Shown here: positions 18,873 to 28,163 of the stretch, piece by piece | How positions within the stretch are numbered: the first letter of the stretch is position 1 | How the letters are laid out: each line of letters starts with the position of its first letter | DNA from: an uncultured Dehalococcoidia bacterium | GTDB taxonomy: Bacteria; Chloroflexota; Dehalococcoidia; Lucifugimonadales; UBA3495 | Length of the DNA stretch: 64,000 nt | Assembly: GCA_951812625.1 (NCBI GenBank) | Contig: CATOSP010000002.1 | Location: 656,880-720,879, forward strand | Reading direction: 5' to 3' | Made by a program: the position numbers and the translations under genes | The notes under the pieces: generated by a model | The model's input: only the letters and a program-made list of their open reading frames with translations | What the model was told of the DNA's origin: nothing | The model's database searches: none

Positions 18873-20069
18873 TCAGGCGTCTGGCAGGGCCGCAATGCCC
18901 GGCAATTCCCTGCCTTCCAGGAACTCCAGGGAAGCGCCGCCTCCGGTGGATACGTGGGTCATCTTCTCCATCAGTCCTAATTCCTCCACCGTCTCCGCAG
19001 TCGAGCCGCCCCCGACTACGCTGGTGGTTCCTTCCGCACTGGCTATGGCATCGGCCACGACTCGGGTCCCTTGGCTGAACCGGGGCATTTCGAATACACC
19101 CATCGGCCCGTTCCAGATAATGGTCTTGCACTCGGCCAGAGAACTGGAGAACTGAGCGGAAGCCTCCGGACCTATGTCCATGATGTACCATCCGTCGGGC
19201 ACCGCACCGGCAGGAGAGGTCCGAACCTCTGGCGGGTCAGCCTCGAACTGGCTGGCCACCACCACGTCTCCGGGCATATGGAGTTGAATTCCACGATGCC
19301 GCAGCCGCTCCATTATGCTCTTGGCGAAGTCAAGGCGGTCCTCTTCTATGGAGGACGCGCCGGTGTTCATACCCGAAGCGTTCAGAAAGGTCACCGCCAT
19401 ACCGCCACCGATGTACAGGCGGTCCAGCTTGTCCAGCAGATTCTCTAATACCAAAATCTTGTCGCTGACCTTGGCGCCTCCCATCACCGCTGCCAATGGT
19501 CTTTCCGGGTTTTCCAGGGCGGCACCCATTGACTCTACTTCACGCTGGACAAGCAGGCCCATTGCCGACGGCAGTATGGTCGGCACTCCTACGGTGGATG
19601 CGTGGGCGCGGTGGGTCACGGCGAAGGCGTCCATGACAAAGCAGTCGGCCAGAGAGGCTAACGACGACGAGAACTCCGAATCGTTGGCTTCTTCCCCCGG
19701 ATGGAAACGCAGGTTTTCCAACAGCACGACATCGCGAGGCTGCATCGCATCCACCGACGCGCCTACCTCCGGCCCTATGCAATCACTGAGACTGTTTACC
19801 GGCTGCCCCAACAACTCCGCGAGCCGGTCCCCGACAGGAGCCAAACGCAGGGAATCGGAGACCTTTCCGCCGGGTCTTCCTAAGTGGGAGCAGAGTATGA
19901 CCCGGGCGTCCCTTTCGACCAGGTAACGGATGGTCGGCAGGGTGGCCCGGAGCCGCTGGTCGTAGGCTGCGATTGCCTCGATGCCCTGCTCAATGGGGAT
20001 GTTGAAGTCCACTCTGACCAGGACTCGCTTGCCATCCACATCCAGTCCGGAAAGGGCGCGCTTGACCAC
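18873..20069 (-). CDS. pgk: Phosphoglycerate kinase
   Basis: Substrate-level ATP formation from 1,3-bisphosphoglycerate. 398 residues. Visible: RVLVRVDFNIP near the N-terminus, SHLGRPGG, ENLRFHPGEE, FAVTHRAHAS, MGGAKVSDKI in the hinge region, and the C-terminal nucleotide site WNGPMGVFE and GGGSTAETVE. GTG start at 20069 has GGAGG nine bases upstream. Four bases separate it from the prenyl-synthase-like gene, indicating co-transcription. Confidence 0.96.
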   Translation of the reverse strand: MVKRALSGLDVDGKRVLVRVDFNIPIEQGIEAIAAYDQRLRATLPTIRYLVERDARVILCSHLGRPGGKVSDSLRLAPVGDRLAELLGQPVNSLSDCIGPEVGASVDAMQPRDVVLLENLRFHPGEEANDSEFSSSLASLADCFVMDAFAVTHRAHASTVGVPTILPSAMGLLVQREVESMGAALENPERPLAAVMGGAKVSDKILVLENLLDKLDRLYIGGGMAVTFLNASGMNTGASSIEEDRLDFAKSIMERLRHRGIQLHMPGDVVVASQFEADPPEVRTSPAGAVPDGWYIMDIGPEASAQFSSSLAECKTIIWNGPMGVFEMPRFSQGTRVVADAIASAEGTTSVVGGGSTAETVEELGLMEKMTHVSTGGGASLEFLEGRELPGIAALPDA

Positions 20070-20073
20070 GTAA

Positions 20074-21093
20074 CTATGCCTCCAATATCGACCTGGAGAA
20101 CTCCCGCAGCGGTGTCAACCGTTCCTCAGACAGCCCGGCATCGCCCAGGGAGGCCAATCCCTCGTCTGCAAGCTCACTGGCTTTTTCCTCGGCGAAGCTT
20201 CGGGCGTCTACGATGTCAAGAATCTCGATGAGCCGGGCAACGTCCTCGGACTGGAGCACACGCTTCATATATATGGTGCCAAGCTCCCGTTTTCCCGATA
20301 CCGGAGCGGTCTCCAGCGCGTAAATCAAAGGAAGGCTCTTCTTCTTGTTGAGCACATTGGCCGAGGTCATACCGTCGCCATGCTCGCCCCAGAGCTCTGA
20401 AATGTCCTGGACGATTTGCCGGGCTACTCCTATCCGTTTACCCATCGCGGCAAAGGCGGCACAGACCTGCTCAGATGCTCCCCCTGCCAGTGCGCCCAAC
20501 TCGGCGGCGCATGCAGAAAGCGCCCCGGTCTTGCGGGCTGCCATATCCAGATAGGCCTGGCCGGTCACAGTCAATCGGTCCTGGAACTCCAGGTCCATGT
20601 ACTGACCTTCACAGGTCGTGAGACAGGCCCGGTCGAGGGACTGCATTGCACTCAAAATGTGTTGCGGGGGGACATTTCTCTGGGCGAGGCGCATTATAGT
20701 TGTGCGCCCAAGGGCGTGCAAGCCGTCGCCGGCGTTGATGGCTTGCGCCGGACCCCAGACCCACCAGATGCTCGGACGGTCCTCACTCCCCGGCCTGCCG
20801 GCAGACCTATTTGATTGAACGTCGCCGTGGACCAGCGTGAAGTTATGTACTAGCTCCACCGCGGCGGCGGCAGGCAACGCGGGATGGAAGTCTCCAGACA
20901 CAGCCTCGCAGGACAGCAGGGACAGGCGGGGCTGGAAGTGCAGCACAAGCGGAGCATCCACGGGTATCCCCTGCTGGTCAACCCAACCCATGTGATACCT
21001 GAGCACGTCGTACAGGAACCCCTGGCGACCCTCGAAAACCGCGCGCAGTTCTTCATCCACGGCTTGGCGGTGAGTGTCATATCCAGCTAACAA
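20074..21093 (-). CDS. Polyprenyl synthetase family protein with degenerate aspartate motifs
   Basis: A 339-residue all-helical protein with the trans-isoprenyl diphosphate synthase layout. The first aspartate-rich motif, normally DDxxD after HNFTLVH, reads GDVQSN, and the second, normally DDxxD after Q, reads QDISELWG. The intervening WWVWGPAQAINAGDGL and NKKKSLPLIYAL are conserved in type. With both metal-binding motifs reduced, chain elongation by the usual three-magnesium mechanism is doubtful. It may be a regulatory or repurposed subunit. It lies between pgk and the CAP-domain gene without intergenic space. Confidence 0.78.
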   Translation of the reverse strand: MLAGYDTHRQAVDEELRAVFEGRQGFLYDVLRYHMGWVDQQGIPVDAPLVLHFQPRLSLLSCEAVSGDFHPALPAAAAVELVHNFTLVHGDVQSNRSAGRPGSEDRPSIWWVWGPAQAINAGDGLHALGRTTIMRLAQRNVPPQHILSAMQSLDRACLTTCEGQYMDLEFQDRLTVTGQAYLDMAARKTGALSACAAELGALAGGASEQVCAAFAAMGKRIGVARQIVQDISELWGEHGDGMTSANVLNKKKSLPLIYALETAPVSGKRELGTIYMKRVLQSEDVARLIEILDIVDARSFAEEKASELADEGLASLGDAGLSEERLTPLREFSRSILEA

Positions 21094-21109
21094 TGCGACA
21101 CATCCGTTT

Positions 21110-22558
21110 TCAGGGGTTGATTGAGTATGTGCTTGGCGGTGTTACGCCGTGGAAGACTGAGTACTCCGATATGGGTAAATCTTCTGCCCCTATGATACCC
21201 CATAGGACGACCGTGTATACGCCGTCGCCATGCTCGTTCAGGACGTCGTTCAGGTCTGCAGTCACGGCGAAGGTATCGCCACTAGCTACCCACTCCGACG
21301 CGGTAACCCAAGGGACTGTAAGCGTCAGTTCTGGCTGTTTTTCGCTCTCGTAATATGCTCGCTGCCAGAATTCGTGAGCTTCTTCGTCGGATTGGGGCCC
21401 CGGAGCGCTTGAGTCAACATGGTAAGGGTTGGGGCAGGGATGGTAAGTATCGAAAATTTGATGCTCATCGTAGAACCAACCCAGTGACAACGGTTCGCGC
21501 AGCCCTGCTACAGGCATTCCTCCGTCGTAGCAGTAGGTGCGCGAGACCTGTCCCCTCGTAAGGGCATAGGGAGGAGGATCGTAGTAGACCTGGATACCGA
21601 GGTCTGTAGAATCCGTGAACCTGACACCTTTTTTAGACCGACCCGCAATACCGAGTACTCCGTCTCGGATCGTGGGCACCAAGTCGTATTCAATGTAATC
21701 GCCCTCGAAGTGCTGCACAGCCACGATATTGTACTTATCCCAAGCCAAGCCGATGCTGACCCTCTTATGCGATTTGTCAAGAATGTTGTCGCGGTGGCCA
21801 GGACTGCCCATGAAGCCTTCAACAATCTCAAAGGCCTCTGATTCGATCGGCCCAATGGGCCGGTATCCGTCGATGCTGGTAACACAATAGTCGGACCCGC
21901 TTACATTTTCACTGTTGGATTGATAACCGCCTGCGAGGGTATAACGCATGTACGGTTTCAGGCCATCGATTCCCCAGTGTCCCGCAGTACAGTTTGCCAG
22001 AGATGCCTCTGCGTGCAGTTGGGCCGCGTGATTGCTTCCCAAAACCACCGGAGGGACTCCGGAAGTTGCGCGTTCAGCGTTTATGAGTTCCAGCATGTAC
22101 CGCTTTTCTTCTGAATACCGTAATGCCGGACTTGGAGTAACCGGAGGAAACGACAGTCGTGGTGCAGGTGTAAACCTGGTAAGTGGGGATGGGCCGATTT
22201 GCTTCGAGGATATAGTCGAGCTTGCCGGACGCTCCGGTCGGGGCACGATTGTGGGTGGAGCTGCACCGGTTTCAGTGCCCGGGTGAGATGTTGCCACCTG
22301 TCCATCAGTTGATGCGTTATGGACTTGCAATCTCTCAGCAAAATCCCGCTTGATCCCCTCAACGTTAAGGCTAAAGCCCAGAAAATCTTGCTGGTAGGCA
22401 GCCACGCCCAGAATCACGACCGGGACAATGAACAAGGCGAGGAGTTTTCCGGGCGGTATGCGCCGCCCCCGTCGCCTGCCACCCGACCTCGGTCGGGAGC
22501 AGAATGCGCAAGTGCAGGACGGCGGGTGATCGTCGTACCAGTTCGTCCGGCCACTCAT
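21110..22558 (-). CDS. Membrane-anchored CAP-domain (SCP/PR-1-like) protein
   Basis: 482 residues. The N-terminus has CTCAFCSRPR and a basic stretch GGRRRGRRIP, then one membrane segment (about 38-55), a Pro/Ser/Thr-rich linker (about 85-150) and a CAP domain (about 152-285): LELINAERATSG, HAEASLANCTAGHWG, SENVSGSDYC, GFMGSPGHRDNIL. CAP proteins are secreted, with roles from adhesion to lipid binding. The C-terminal roughly 190 residues match nothing I know. Gaps to the flanking genes are under 20 bp. Confidence 0.85.
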   Translation of the reverse strand: MSGRTNWYDDHPPSCTCAFCSRPRSGGRRRGRRIPPGKLLALFIVPVVILGVAAYQQDFLGFSLNVEGIKRDFAERLQVHNASTDGQVATSHPGTETGAAPPTIVPRPERPASSTISSKQIGPSPLTRFTPAPRLSFPPVTPSPALRYSEEKRYMLELINAERATSGVPPVVLGSNHAAQLHAEASLANCTAGHWGIDGLKPYMRYTLAGGYQSNSENVSGSDYCVTSIDGYRPIGPIESEAFEIVEGFMGSPGHRDNILDKSHKRVSIGLAWDKYNIVAVQHFEGDYIEYDLVPTIRDGVLGIAGRSKKGVRFTDSTDLGIQVYYDPPPYALTRGQVSRTYCYDGGMPVAGLREPLSLGWFYDEHQIFDTYHPCPNPYHVDSSAPGPQSDEEAHEFWQRAYYESEKQPELTLTVPWVTASEWVASGDTFAVTADLNDVLNEHGDGVYTVVLWGIIGAEDLPISEYSVFHGVTPPSTYSINP

Positions 22559-22561
22559 GGT

Positions 22562-23173
22562 CTAGCCTACCAGGCGGGTGATTGCGTCGAACGGGATTGC
22601 ACCTTCCCTGATCAGTGTCGGGGTGTCATTTGTGATGTCGACTATTGTGGACGCTGCACCGAAGGGCGGCGGACCGGCGGTTACCAAGTAGTCTACCTTT
22701 TGACCTAACTGCTCCGTGAGTTCGTGCAGGTTCTGAGGGTCGGGTTGGCCGCTTATGTTGGCGCTGGTGCCAGTAATGGGGCCGCCCAGCAATCGGGCTA
22801 TGGCTCGGGGGATCGGGTGATCGGGTATTCGCACCGCGACTGTCGGTGCGCCCGCGGTGACCCGATCCGAGACCCTGGCAGATTTGTTGACTATCAAGGT
22901 CAGCGGGCCAGGCCAGAACCGTTCCACCAACACCCTTGCTGGGTCCGGGATACTCTCTGCCACCCTTTCTAGTTGGCCCCAGTCATCTATCAGGATGGGT
23001 AGGGCCAAACCTGAAGGACGCTCCTTGACGGTGAAAATCGCCTCCACCGCCGCCGGGTTGAACACGTCAGCGCCCAGACCGTAGAGAGTGTCTGTCGGAA
23101 AAGCCACTACTCCACCGTTATGGAGCGCACGAACAGCCCGTTCGACCTCGATCTCTTGCGACGCGTCACTCAT
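22562..23173 (-). CDS. tsaC: L-threonylcarbamoyladenylate synthase (TsaC/Sua5/YrdC)
   Basis: Makes threonylcarbamoyl-AMP for t6A37 of tRNA. 203 residues, YrdC-only form without the C-terminal Sua5 domain. Visible: GGVVAFPTDTLYGLGAD, KERPSGLALPILI, ERFWPGPLTLIV, VAVRIPDHP and the ITGTSANISGQP signature. Near the head of the long minus-strand gene train, which also contains the tRNA-modifying miaA. Confidence 0.94.
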   Translation of the reverse strand: MSDASQEIEVERAVRALHNGGVVAFPTDTLYGLGADVFNPAAVEAIFTVKERPSGLALPILIDDWGQLERVAESIPDPARVLVERFWPGPLTLIVNKSARVSDRVTAGAPTVAVRIPDHPIPRAIARLLGGPITGTSANISGQPDPQNLHELTEQLGQKVDYLVTAGPPPFGAASTIVDITNDTPTLIREGAIPFDAITRLVG

Positions 23174-23402
23174 TCAATCGCCACTCGCCACGGGGTTTGG
23201 CGAGTATAGCATAGTGATATTGATCGACCGCAGGTCTTCTTGGCCGCTGAGGATTCATCGCCTTCTGGAGCGCGACAAAGACCGTCTGATAACAAGACTC
23301 TCCGGTGTGCCGTGATGCTATGGCATGTACGAGGGTGACGCTAACCCCCAATATCTAGTGGAATTCGCCTCCGCCTCCTATGCGACGCCCGTACAACACG
23401 GT

Positions 23403-23408
23403 TATAAT
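23403..23408 (+). promoter_or_regulatory. TATAAT -10 box upstream of guaA
   Basis: The tsaC-guaA divergent gap (23174-23556) contains a perfect TATAAT at 23403-23408. No good -35 is visible at 16-18 bp (23379-23386). Transcription from here would start near 23415, which argues against a guaA start at 23380. On the other strand a TATACT at about 23205 could serve tsaC. Confidence 0.4.
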
Positions 23409-23556
23409 ACCTGCGTCAACTTCCGGAGAAACCCCACCTCGAAATACAGGAGGTGCCGCCACGGTCGGAGGGAATTTGCCCCAGGGTAGACGGGTTTCAG
23501 CCAGCGACTACCTCGAGATCTCCGCATACCTCCAGATTGCCAAGAACCTGGAGGCT

Positions 23557-25128
23557 ATGGGTGCAGAAGCGGAAAACGAAGGCCGCGCGGTAACTGAAGG
23601 GGTGGTGGTTATCGATTTTGGCTCCCAGTACAGTCATTTGATAGCCCGCCGTGCCCGTGAGTTGAAGGTGTACTCCGAGGTTGTCCCGTCGTCCAGCACG
23701 TGGGAATCGGTGCGCCACATACAGCCCAAGGGAGTAATCCTGTCGGGGGGGCCCGCCAGCGTTTACGAGCCAGGAGCGCCGACAATACCTGAATGGGTTT
23801 TCGAGCGAGGTCTCCCAGTCCTGGGCATATGCTACGGGATGCAGGCGCTGGTCCACCAACTTGGCGGGTCGGTGATTCCGGGGTTGCGGCAGGAATACGG
23901 CTCCGCATCGCTTCACCAGGATGGGGACAGCTGTAGCTTGTTTCTCAACCTTCCTCAGTCGTTTCAGGTGTGGATGAGCCACGGCGACCGGGTGTCTGAA
24001 CTGCCACCCGGCTTTTCCAGCCGGGCCTTTACGGAGAACTCCCCCGTCGCGGCGCTAAGCGACGGGGACCGTATCTTTGGCCTCCAGTTCCATCCGGAGG
24101 TTGTACACACGCCGCTGGGCGTTTCAATCCTGGAGAATTTCCTGATGCGCGCCTGCGGCTGCGAGGGCAATTGGACTGCCGGGAACTTCGTTAAGGACTC
24201 AGTGCAGCGTATCAGGGAACAGGTGGGGGACGGCCGGGTCATCTGTGCCCTGTCCGGCGGCGTCGATTCAGCTGTGACAGCAATGCTGGCGCATGAAGCC
24301 ATAGGCGACCGGCTGACCTGCATATTCGTGAACAACGGACTTCTGCGCTTGGAGGAACCGGAGCGGGTGGAGGAGACTTTCCGCAGCAACCTTGGTCTAA
24401 ACCTGATCTGCGTTGAGGCAACCGAGCGGTTCTTGGCTCAACTGGCGGGGGTCACCGACCCAGAGCAGAAGAGGAAGGCCATCGGCGAGGAATTCATTCG
24501 CGTTTTCGAGGAGACGGCATCCGATCTGGGACAAACCGACTTCCTGGCCCAGGGCACGCTGTATCCCGACGTAATCGAGAGCGAGACGCCGGAGAACCGT
24601 GCATCGGCGCGCATCAAGACCCACCACAACGTTGGCGGTCTGCCCGAGCACATGAGCCTGCAACTGGTGGAGCCTCTGCGTTATCTTTTCAAGGATGAAG
24701 TGCGCGACGTGGGACTGGCCTTGGGCCTTCCCCGTGAGATGGTGTACCGACAGCCCTTCCCAGGGCCTGGACTGGCCATCAGAATCATCGGAGAGGTTAC
24801 CGCTGAGAAACTGGATATGGTCCGCGCCTGCGATTGGATCGTCATCGATGAGATCAAGAACGCGAACCTCTACGACCAGCTCTGGCAGAGCTTCGCCGTC
24901 CTCAGCGACAGCCGCACTGTGGGCGTGATGGGAGATTACCGCACCTACGGCAATGTTTGCGCCATCCGGGCGGTGGCCAGCGAGGATGCTATGACAGCCG
25001 ACTGGGTCAGGCTTCCCTACGAGGTGCTGTCAAGAATCTCTAACCGAATCGTCAATGAAGTTACCGGAGTGACGCGCGTGGTTTACGACATCACCAGCAA
25101 GCCGCCCGGGACCATCGAGTGGGAGTGA
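23557..25128 (+). CDS. guaA: GMP synthase (glutamine-hydrolysing)
   Basis: Converts XMP to GMP. About 523 residues. Glutamine amidotransferase domain first: [15 protein letters not shown], nucleophile Cys in [15 protein letters not shown], catalytic His-Glu in QFHPEVVHT. Then the ATP pyrophosphatase with PP-loop [12 protein letters not shown] and the dimerisation domain ending [14 protein letters not shown] at 23557 gives a normal-length N-terminus but its GGAGG is only two bases away. TTG at 23476 with GGAGG four bases upstream, or ATG at 23380, would add 27 or 59 residues not usual for GuaA. First gene of the purine cluster. Confidence 0.93.
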   Translation: MGAEAENEGRAVTEGVVVIDFGSQYSHLIARRARELKVYSEVVPSSSTWESVRHIQPKGVILSGGPASVYEPGAPTIPEWVFERGLPVLGICYGMQALVHQLGGSVIPGLRQEYGSASLHQDGDSCSLFLNLPQSFQVWMSHGDRVSELPPGFSSRAFTENSPVAALSDGDRIFGLQFHPEVVHTPLGVSILENFLMRACGCEGNWTAGNFVKDSVQRIREQVGDGRVICALSGGVDSAVTAMLAHEAIGDRLTCIFVNNGLLRLEEPERVEETFRSNLGLNLICVEATERFLAQLAGVTDPEQKRKAIGEEFIRVFEETASDLGQTDFLAQGTLYPDVIESETPENRASARIKTHHNVGGLPEHMSLQLVEPLRYLFKDEVRDVGLALGLPREMVYRQPFPGPGLAIRIIGEVTAEKLDMVRACDWIVIDEIKNANLYDQLWQSFAVLSDSRTVGVMGDYRTYGNVCAIRAVASEDAMTADWVRLPYEVLSRISNRIVNEVTGVTRVVYDITSKPPGTIEWE

Positions 25129-25201
25129 TGGGCCCGTTCAGGCTCTGGAGCCATCATTTCCGATCGAAGAATATGCTTGCTGGCCGCGTAATGGTGCTTC
25201 C

Positions 25202-26485
25202 GTGAAAGTCCTTTTGGTTGGCTCCGGGGGCCGAGAACATGCTTTGGCTTGGCGGTTGCGCCAAAGTCCTGCATTGACCCGCCTGTGGGTCGCAAACGGT
25301 AATGGCGGCACCGCCAGTATCGCGGAGAACCTGGATGTTGTTCCGGAAGACCTTGACGGGATTGAAGAGGTGTCAAAGAACCTCGATGTCGATCTGGTCG
25401 TCGTAGGGCCGGAGACTCCATTGGCCGACGGATTGGTGGACCAGCTTTCCTCCTCCGGTATACTTGCTTTTGGACCCGGTGCGGCGGCGGCACAAATCGA
25501 GGCGAGCAAGAGTTTCGCCCTGGAACTGATGCGGGATGCAGGTGTTCCTTGTCCGGAATTTCGCACCTTTCACGAAGAATATGATGCCCTCGAGTTCCTG
25601 CGTCGGCATGGGGGTCCCGTGGTGGTGAAGGCCAACGGACTGGCCGCCGGGAAGGGTGTGGCGATCTGTCCCGGTCCGGAAGACGCGGCTGACGCGGTGC
25701 GGGCCTGCATGACCGGTCGTATATTTGGTGAGTCTGGAGAGACTGTTGTAGTTGAGGAACTGCTCAGCGGCCCTGAGGTGAGCGTGTTCGCATTCTGCGA
25801 CGGGCTTCATCTCTCCCCGCTGGTCGCCGCGTGCGACTACAAGCGTATTGGCGATAACGACGAGGGACCCAATACCGGGGGCATGGGGGCGTTCGCGCCG
25901 CCTGATTTCTGGACTGGCAGCATGTACCAAGATATCAATCAGTCAATTATGCAACCTGTGGTCCGGGCGATGGCCGACCGGGGCACGCCCTTCAAGGGAG
26001 TGCTGTACGCCGGCATAATGCTGACGCTAGACGGTCCCAAGGTGCTGGAGTTCAACTGTCGGTTGGGAGACCCGGAAGCACAAGTGGTACTCCCTCAGCT
26101 TTTGGCCGACCCGCTGGAGCTTATGGTAGCGTGCATTGAAGGACGCCTGGACTCGGTGTCAGTGGAATGGAGCGACAGGCCACATGTCGGTGTGGTAATG
26201 GTCTCCGGCGGTTACCCCGGGGATTACCGTACTGGGTTGGAGATTTCCGGCTTGTTCGACGAAAGGGCGGACAGTTTGGTATTCCACGCCGGCACCCGCC
26301 TTGGAGAGCATGGAGAGGAGTCTAAGGCCGTGACCAGCGGAGGGCGTGTCCTGACCGTCGTCGGAAGCGGTGATTCTCTGGCGGAAGCCCGGTCTGCAGC
26401 GTATCATGGAGTGCGGACAATATCCTTCGACGGCGCGTATTATCGCACAGACATTGCTGCCGTGGAGGGGAGGGTGCTCACATAG
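25202..26485 (+). CDS. purD: Phosphoribosylamine-glycine ligase
   Basis: Second step of de novo purine synthesis, joining glycine to phosphoribosylamine with ATP. 427 residues, ATP-grasp fold. Visible: KVLLVGSGGREHALAW at the N-terminus, GPETPLADGLVD, VVKANGLAAGKGV, DEGPNTGGMGAF and the metal-binding LEFNCRLGDPEAQ. Starts with GTG at 25202. Its TAG stop overlaps the probable ATA start of the next gene. Confidence 0.95.
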   Translation: MKVLLVGSGGREHALAWRLRQSPALTRLWVANGNGGTASIAENLDVVPEDLDGIEEVSKNLDVDLVVVGPETPLADGLVDQLSSSGILAFGPGAAAAQIEASKSFALELMRDAGVPCPEFRTFHEEYDALEFLRRHGGPVVVKANGLAAGKGVAICPGPEDAADAVRACMTGRIFGESGETVVVEELLSGPEVSVFAFCDGLHLSPLVAACDYKRIGDNDEGPNTGGMGAFAPPDFWTGSMYQDINQSIMQPVVRAMADRGTPFKGVLYAGIMLTLDGPKVLEFNCRLGDPEAQVVLPQLLADPLELMVACIEGRLDSVSVEWSDRPHVGVVMVSGGYPGDYRTGLEISGLFDERADSLVFHAGTRLGEHGEESKAVTSGGRVLTVVGSGDSLAEARSAAYHGVRTISFDGAYYRTDIAAVEGRVLT

Positions 26486-27081
26486 CAACCCGCGAGCGCG
26501 CAACGGCAGACTGGACTCCGCTAGTCGGGACCTACCGTGCAACCCTTGACGAGGGCCGGCTGGACTTTTACCGCAAGCGACGTTGGAGGCGTGCGGATGA
26601 GTTCTCATCGTGGCTTGGCGAAGCGGTGTTGCCCGGCCTTACCGAGAAGCAGGCATCGGACCTGTACCGGGGTTCCGGGTCCAGTCGGGCCAGGGAATTC
26701 AAACAGAACCCTATCGAGGATGTCCGGGAGTCCCTAGACTTCCTGCTCTACGACAGGACTAAGCTGGAGGGACGGTTCGAGGAGTGCGCCGGGGATGATG
26801 GTGGGTTCAAGCTGGCGGGAGCGGGCAAACAGTTTGTATCCTACCTGATGTGCTTGCGCGACCCGGGCCTCTTCGCCATGTGGACGCCCTATTCGGAACG
26901 GTTACTGCGTATGGTGGGGTTGTATCACTCCGGTCTGCGAGGTAGGAACCTAGGCATGGGCTACATGGATCTGCTGGATGCCCTTCAAAGGGTTCGCGTC
27001 CGGGCAGGGCTGCCGGACTTCCGGCTGGTGGATGAGTTCGCCTATGCGAATACGCGACCCCTCAAGCGTCAGGCTGCCTGA
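26482..27081 (+). CDS. Uncharacterised protein with a McrB-N-terminus-like segment
   Basis: About 199 residues if read from the ATA at 26482, which overlaps the purD stop and has GGGGAGGG seven bases upstream. The first conventional codon is GTG at 26626 (151 residues), but the 48 codons before it read as coding. The segment FKLAGAGKQFVSYLMCLRDPGLFAMW resembles the pattern seen upstream of McrB-like ATPases in some proteins, where it precedes LhfldPdkYgiW. No catalytic residues are recognised. Position inside the purine cluster says nothing clear about function. Confidence 0.6.
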   Translation: MATRERATADWTPLVGTYRATLDEGRLDFYRKRRWRRADEFSSWLGEAVLPGLTEKQASDLYRGSGSSRAREFKQNPIEDVRESLDFLLYDRTKLEGRFEECAGDDGGFKLAGAGKQFVSYLMCLRDPGLFAMWTPYSERLLRMVGLYHSGLRGRNLGMGYMDLLDALQRVRVRAGLPDFRLVDEFAYANTRPLKRQAA

Positions 27082-27136
27082 ACCCGATGACCGGCGGGCG
27101 TATATACGATTTCTCAGAATGGTTGGAGTGATGTCT

Positions 27137-27583
27137 ATGGCGTGGCAAGACTCCCTGTCGGATCTCAAGGGCGAGTTGGCGGACGTAAGGGCTGAAAAGC
27201 GGCGTCGGGCCGAAGAAGAGGAGGCAGATATCCGCCGGGAACGGGAGGAGATATCGCAGATGGTCGAGGGACTCGCCATCTCCGCCCTTCTTGACGACAT
27301 GAACACCGTGTTGTTGGATGGCGCAGGCGAGGTCGAGACCATCATATCCTGGGAGGAAGAGGAAGAGGACATCGTCATAGACGGGGAGGAGGATGAAGAG
27401 GAAGGGGACGCGATTGCCGCGATTCTGTCCTGGGATGAGGGAGGCGAGCGGGAGATCGCCGTCGATGTGGGAATGTCGGATGATGGCCCCTTCCTTCAGG
27501 TCAATGGAGTGGACATCCGTCCGGAACGAGAGGCTCTAGAGGCCGCCCTCATGCAGGCGTTCCGGGACGAGTTGGAGATTTAA
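27137..27583 (+). CDS. Highly acidic coiled-coil-like protein
   Basis: 148 residues, strongly acidic. Residues 1-40 are predicted helical and charged (KRRRAEEEEADIRRE), a middle stretch contains EEEEEDIVIDGEEDEEEGD, and the C-terminal part (EIAVDVGMSDDGPFLQVNGVDIRPE) looks like a small folded beta domain. ATG at 27137 sits eight bases from GGAG; ATGs at 27119 and 27131 are alternatives. No family recognised. About 55 bp after the previous gene, so probably co-transcribed. Confidence 0.6.
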   Translation: MAWQDSLSDLKGELADVRAEKRRRAEEEEADIRREREEISQMVEGLAISALLDDMNTVLLDGAGEVETIISWEEEEEDIVIDGEEDEEEGDAIAAILSWDEGGEREIAVDVGMSDDGPFLQVNGVDIRPEREALEAALMQAFRDELEI

Positions 27584-27704
27584 AGACGTTTCCAATCAGG
27601 TTAGCCCGGGGATTCTCCGTTCATGGATGGGGGGTGTCTCTTCAGAGCCGTTGCCATCGATTTGAGATAAGCATCTTCAGAAGTTGTCTAGGGAGGTTCC
27701 GGAA

Positions 27705-28163
27705 TTGCCACTAGTTGGTGTTATTATGGGCAGCGCCACCGATGAACCGGTGGTGAAGGACACAGTTGACACACTCGAACAGCTGAAAATCGATTACGAA
27801 GTCCGTGTCATGTCAGCCCACCGAACACCCGAGCGGGTGCAGGAATACGCTACAACCGCCCGGGAACGAGGGGTGGAGGTACTCATCGCCGCCGCGGGAG
27901 GCTCCGCGGCTCTGGGCGGGGTGCTGGCGTCTTGGACAACTCTACCGGTGATCGGCATCCCCTTGGCCTCCAGCGAAATCAAGGGGATGGACGCACTGTT
28001 GGCCACGTCACAGATGCCTCCGGGGATTCCCGTCGCCTGCATGGCTGTCGGGTCGTGGGGGGCGCGAAACGCCGCATTTTTCGCAGCTGAAATCCTTGGG
28101 CTCAAGTACGACGAAATCAGACAAGCATATGAACAGTACCGGCAGCAACTCCGCGAACGCTAA
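27705..28163 (+). CDS. purE: N5-carboxyaminoimidazole ribonucleotide mutase, variant
   Basis: Rearranges N5-CAIR to CAIR in purine synthesis. 152 residues. SAHRTPERV carries the catalytic histidine and the C-terminus has MAVGSWGARNAAFFAAEIL. Two signatures differ from the standard: GSATDE instead of GSxSD, and AGGSAALGG instead of AGGAAHLPG, losing the second histidine. TTG at 27705 is preferred because GGGAGG lies eight bases upstream; the open frame reaches 27684. No purK is adjacent. The HAD gene overlaps its end. Confidence 0.88.
   Translation: MPLVGVIMGSATDEPVVKDTVDTLEQLKIDYEVRVMSAHRTPERVQEYATTARERGVEVLIAAAGGSAALGGVLASWTTLPVIGIPLASSEIKGMDALLATSQMPPGIPVACMAVGSWGARNAAFFAAEILGLKYDEIRQAYEQYRQQLRER

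Noticed and set aside
23380..23556. guaA start at 23380
   Set aside because: It overlaps the TATAAT box, has no ribosome site and would add 59 residues unusual for GuaA.
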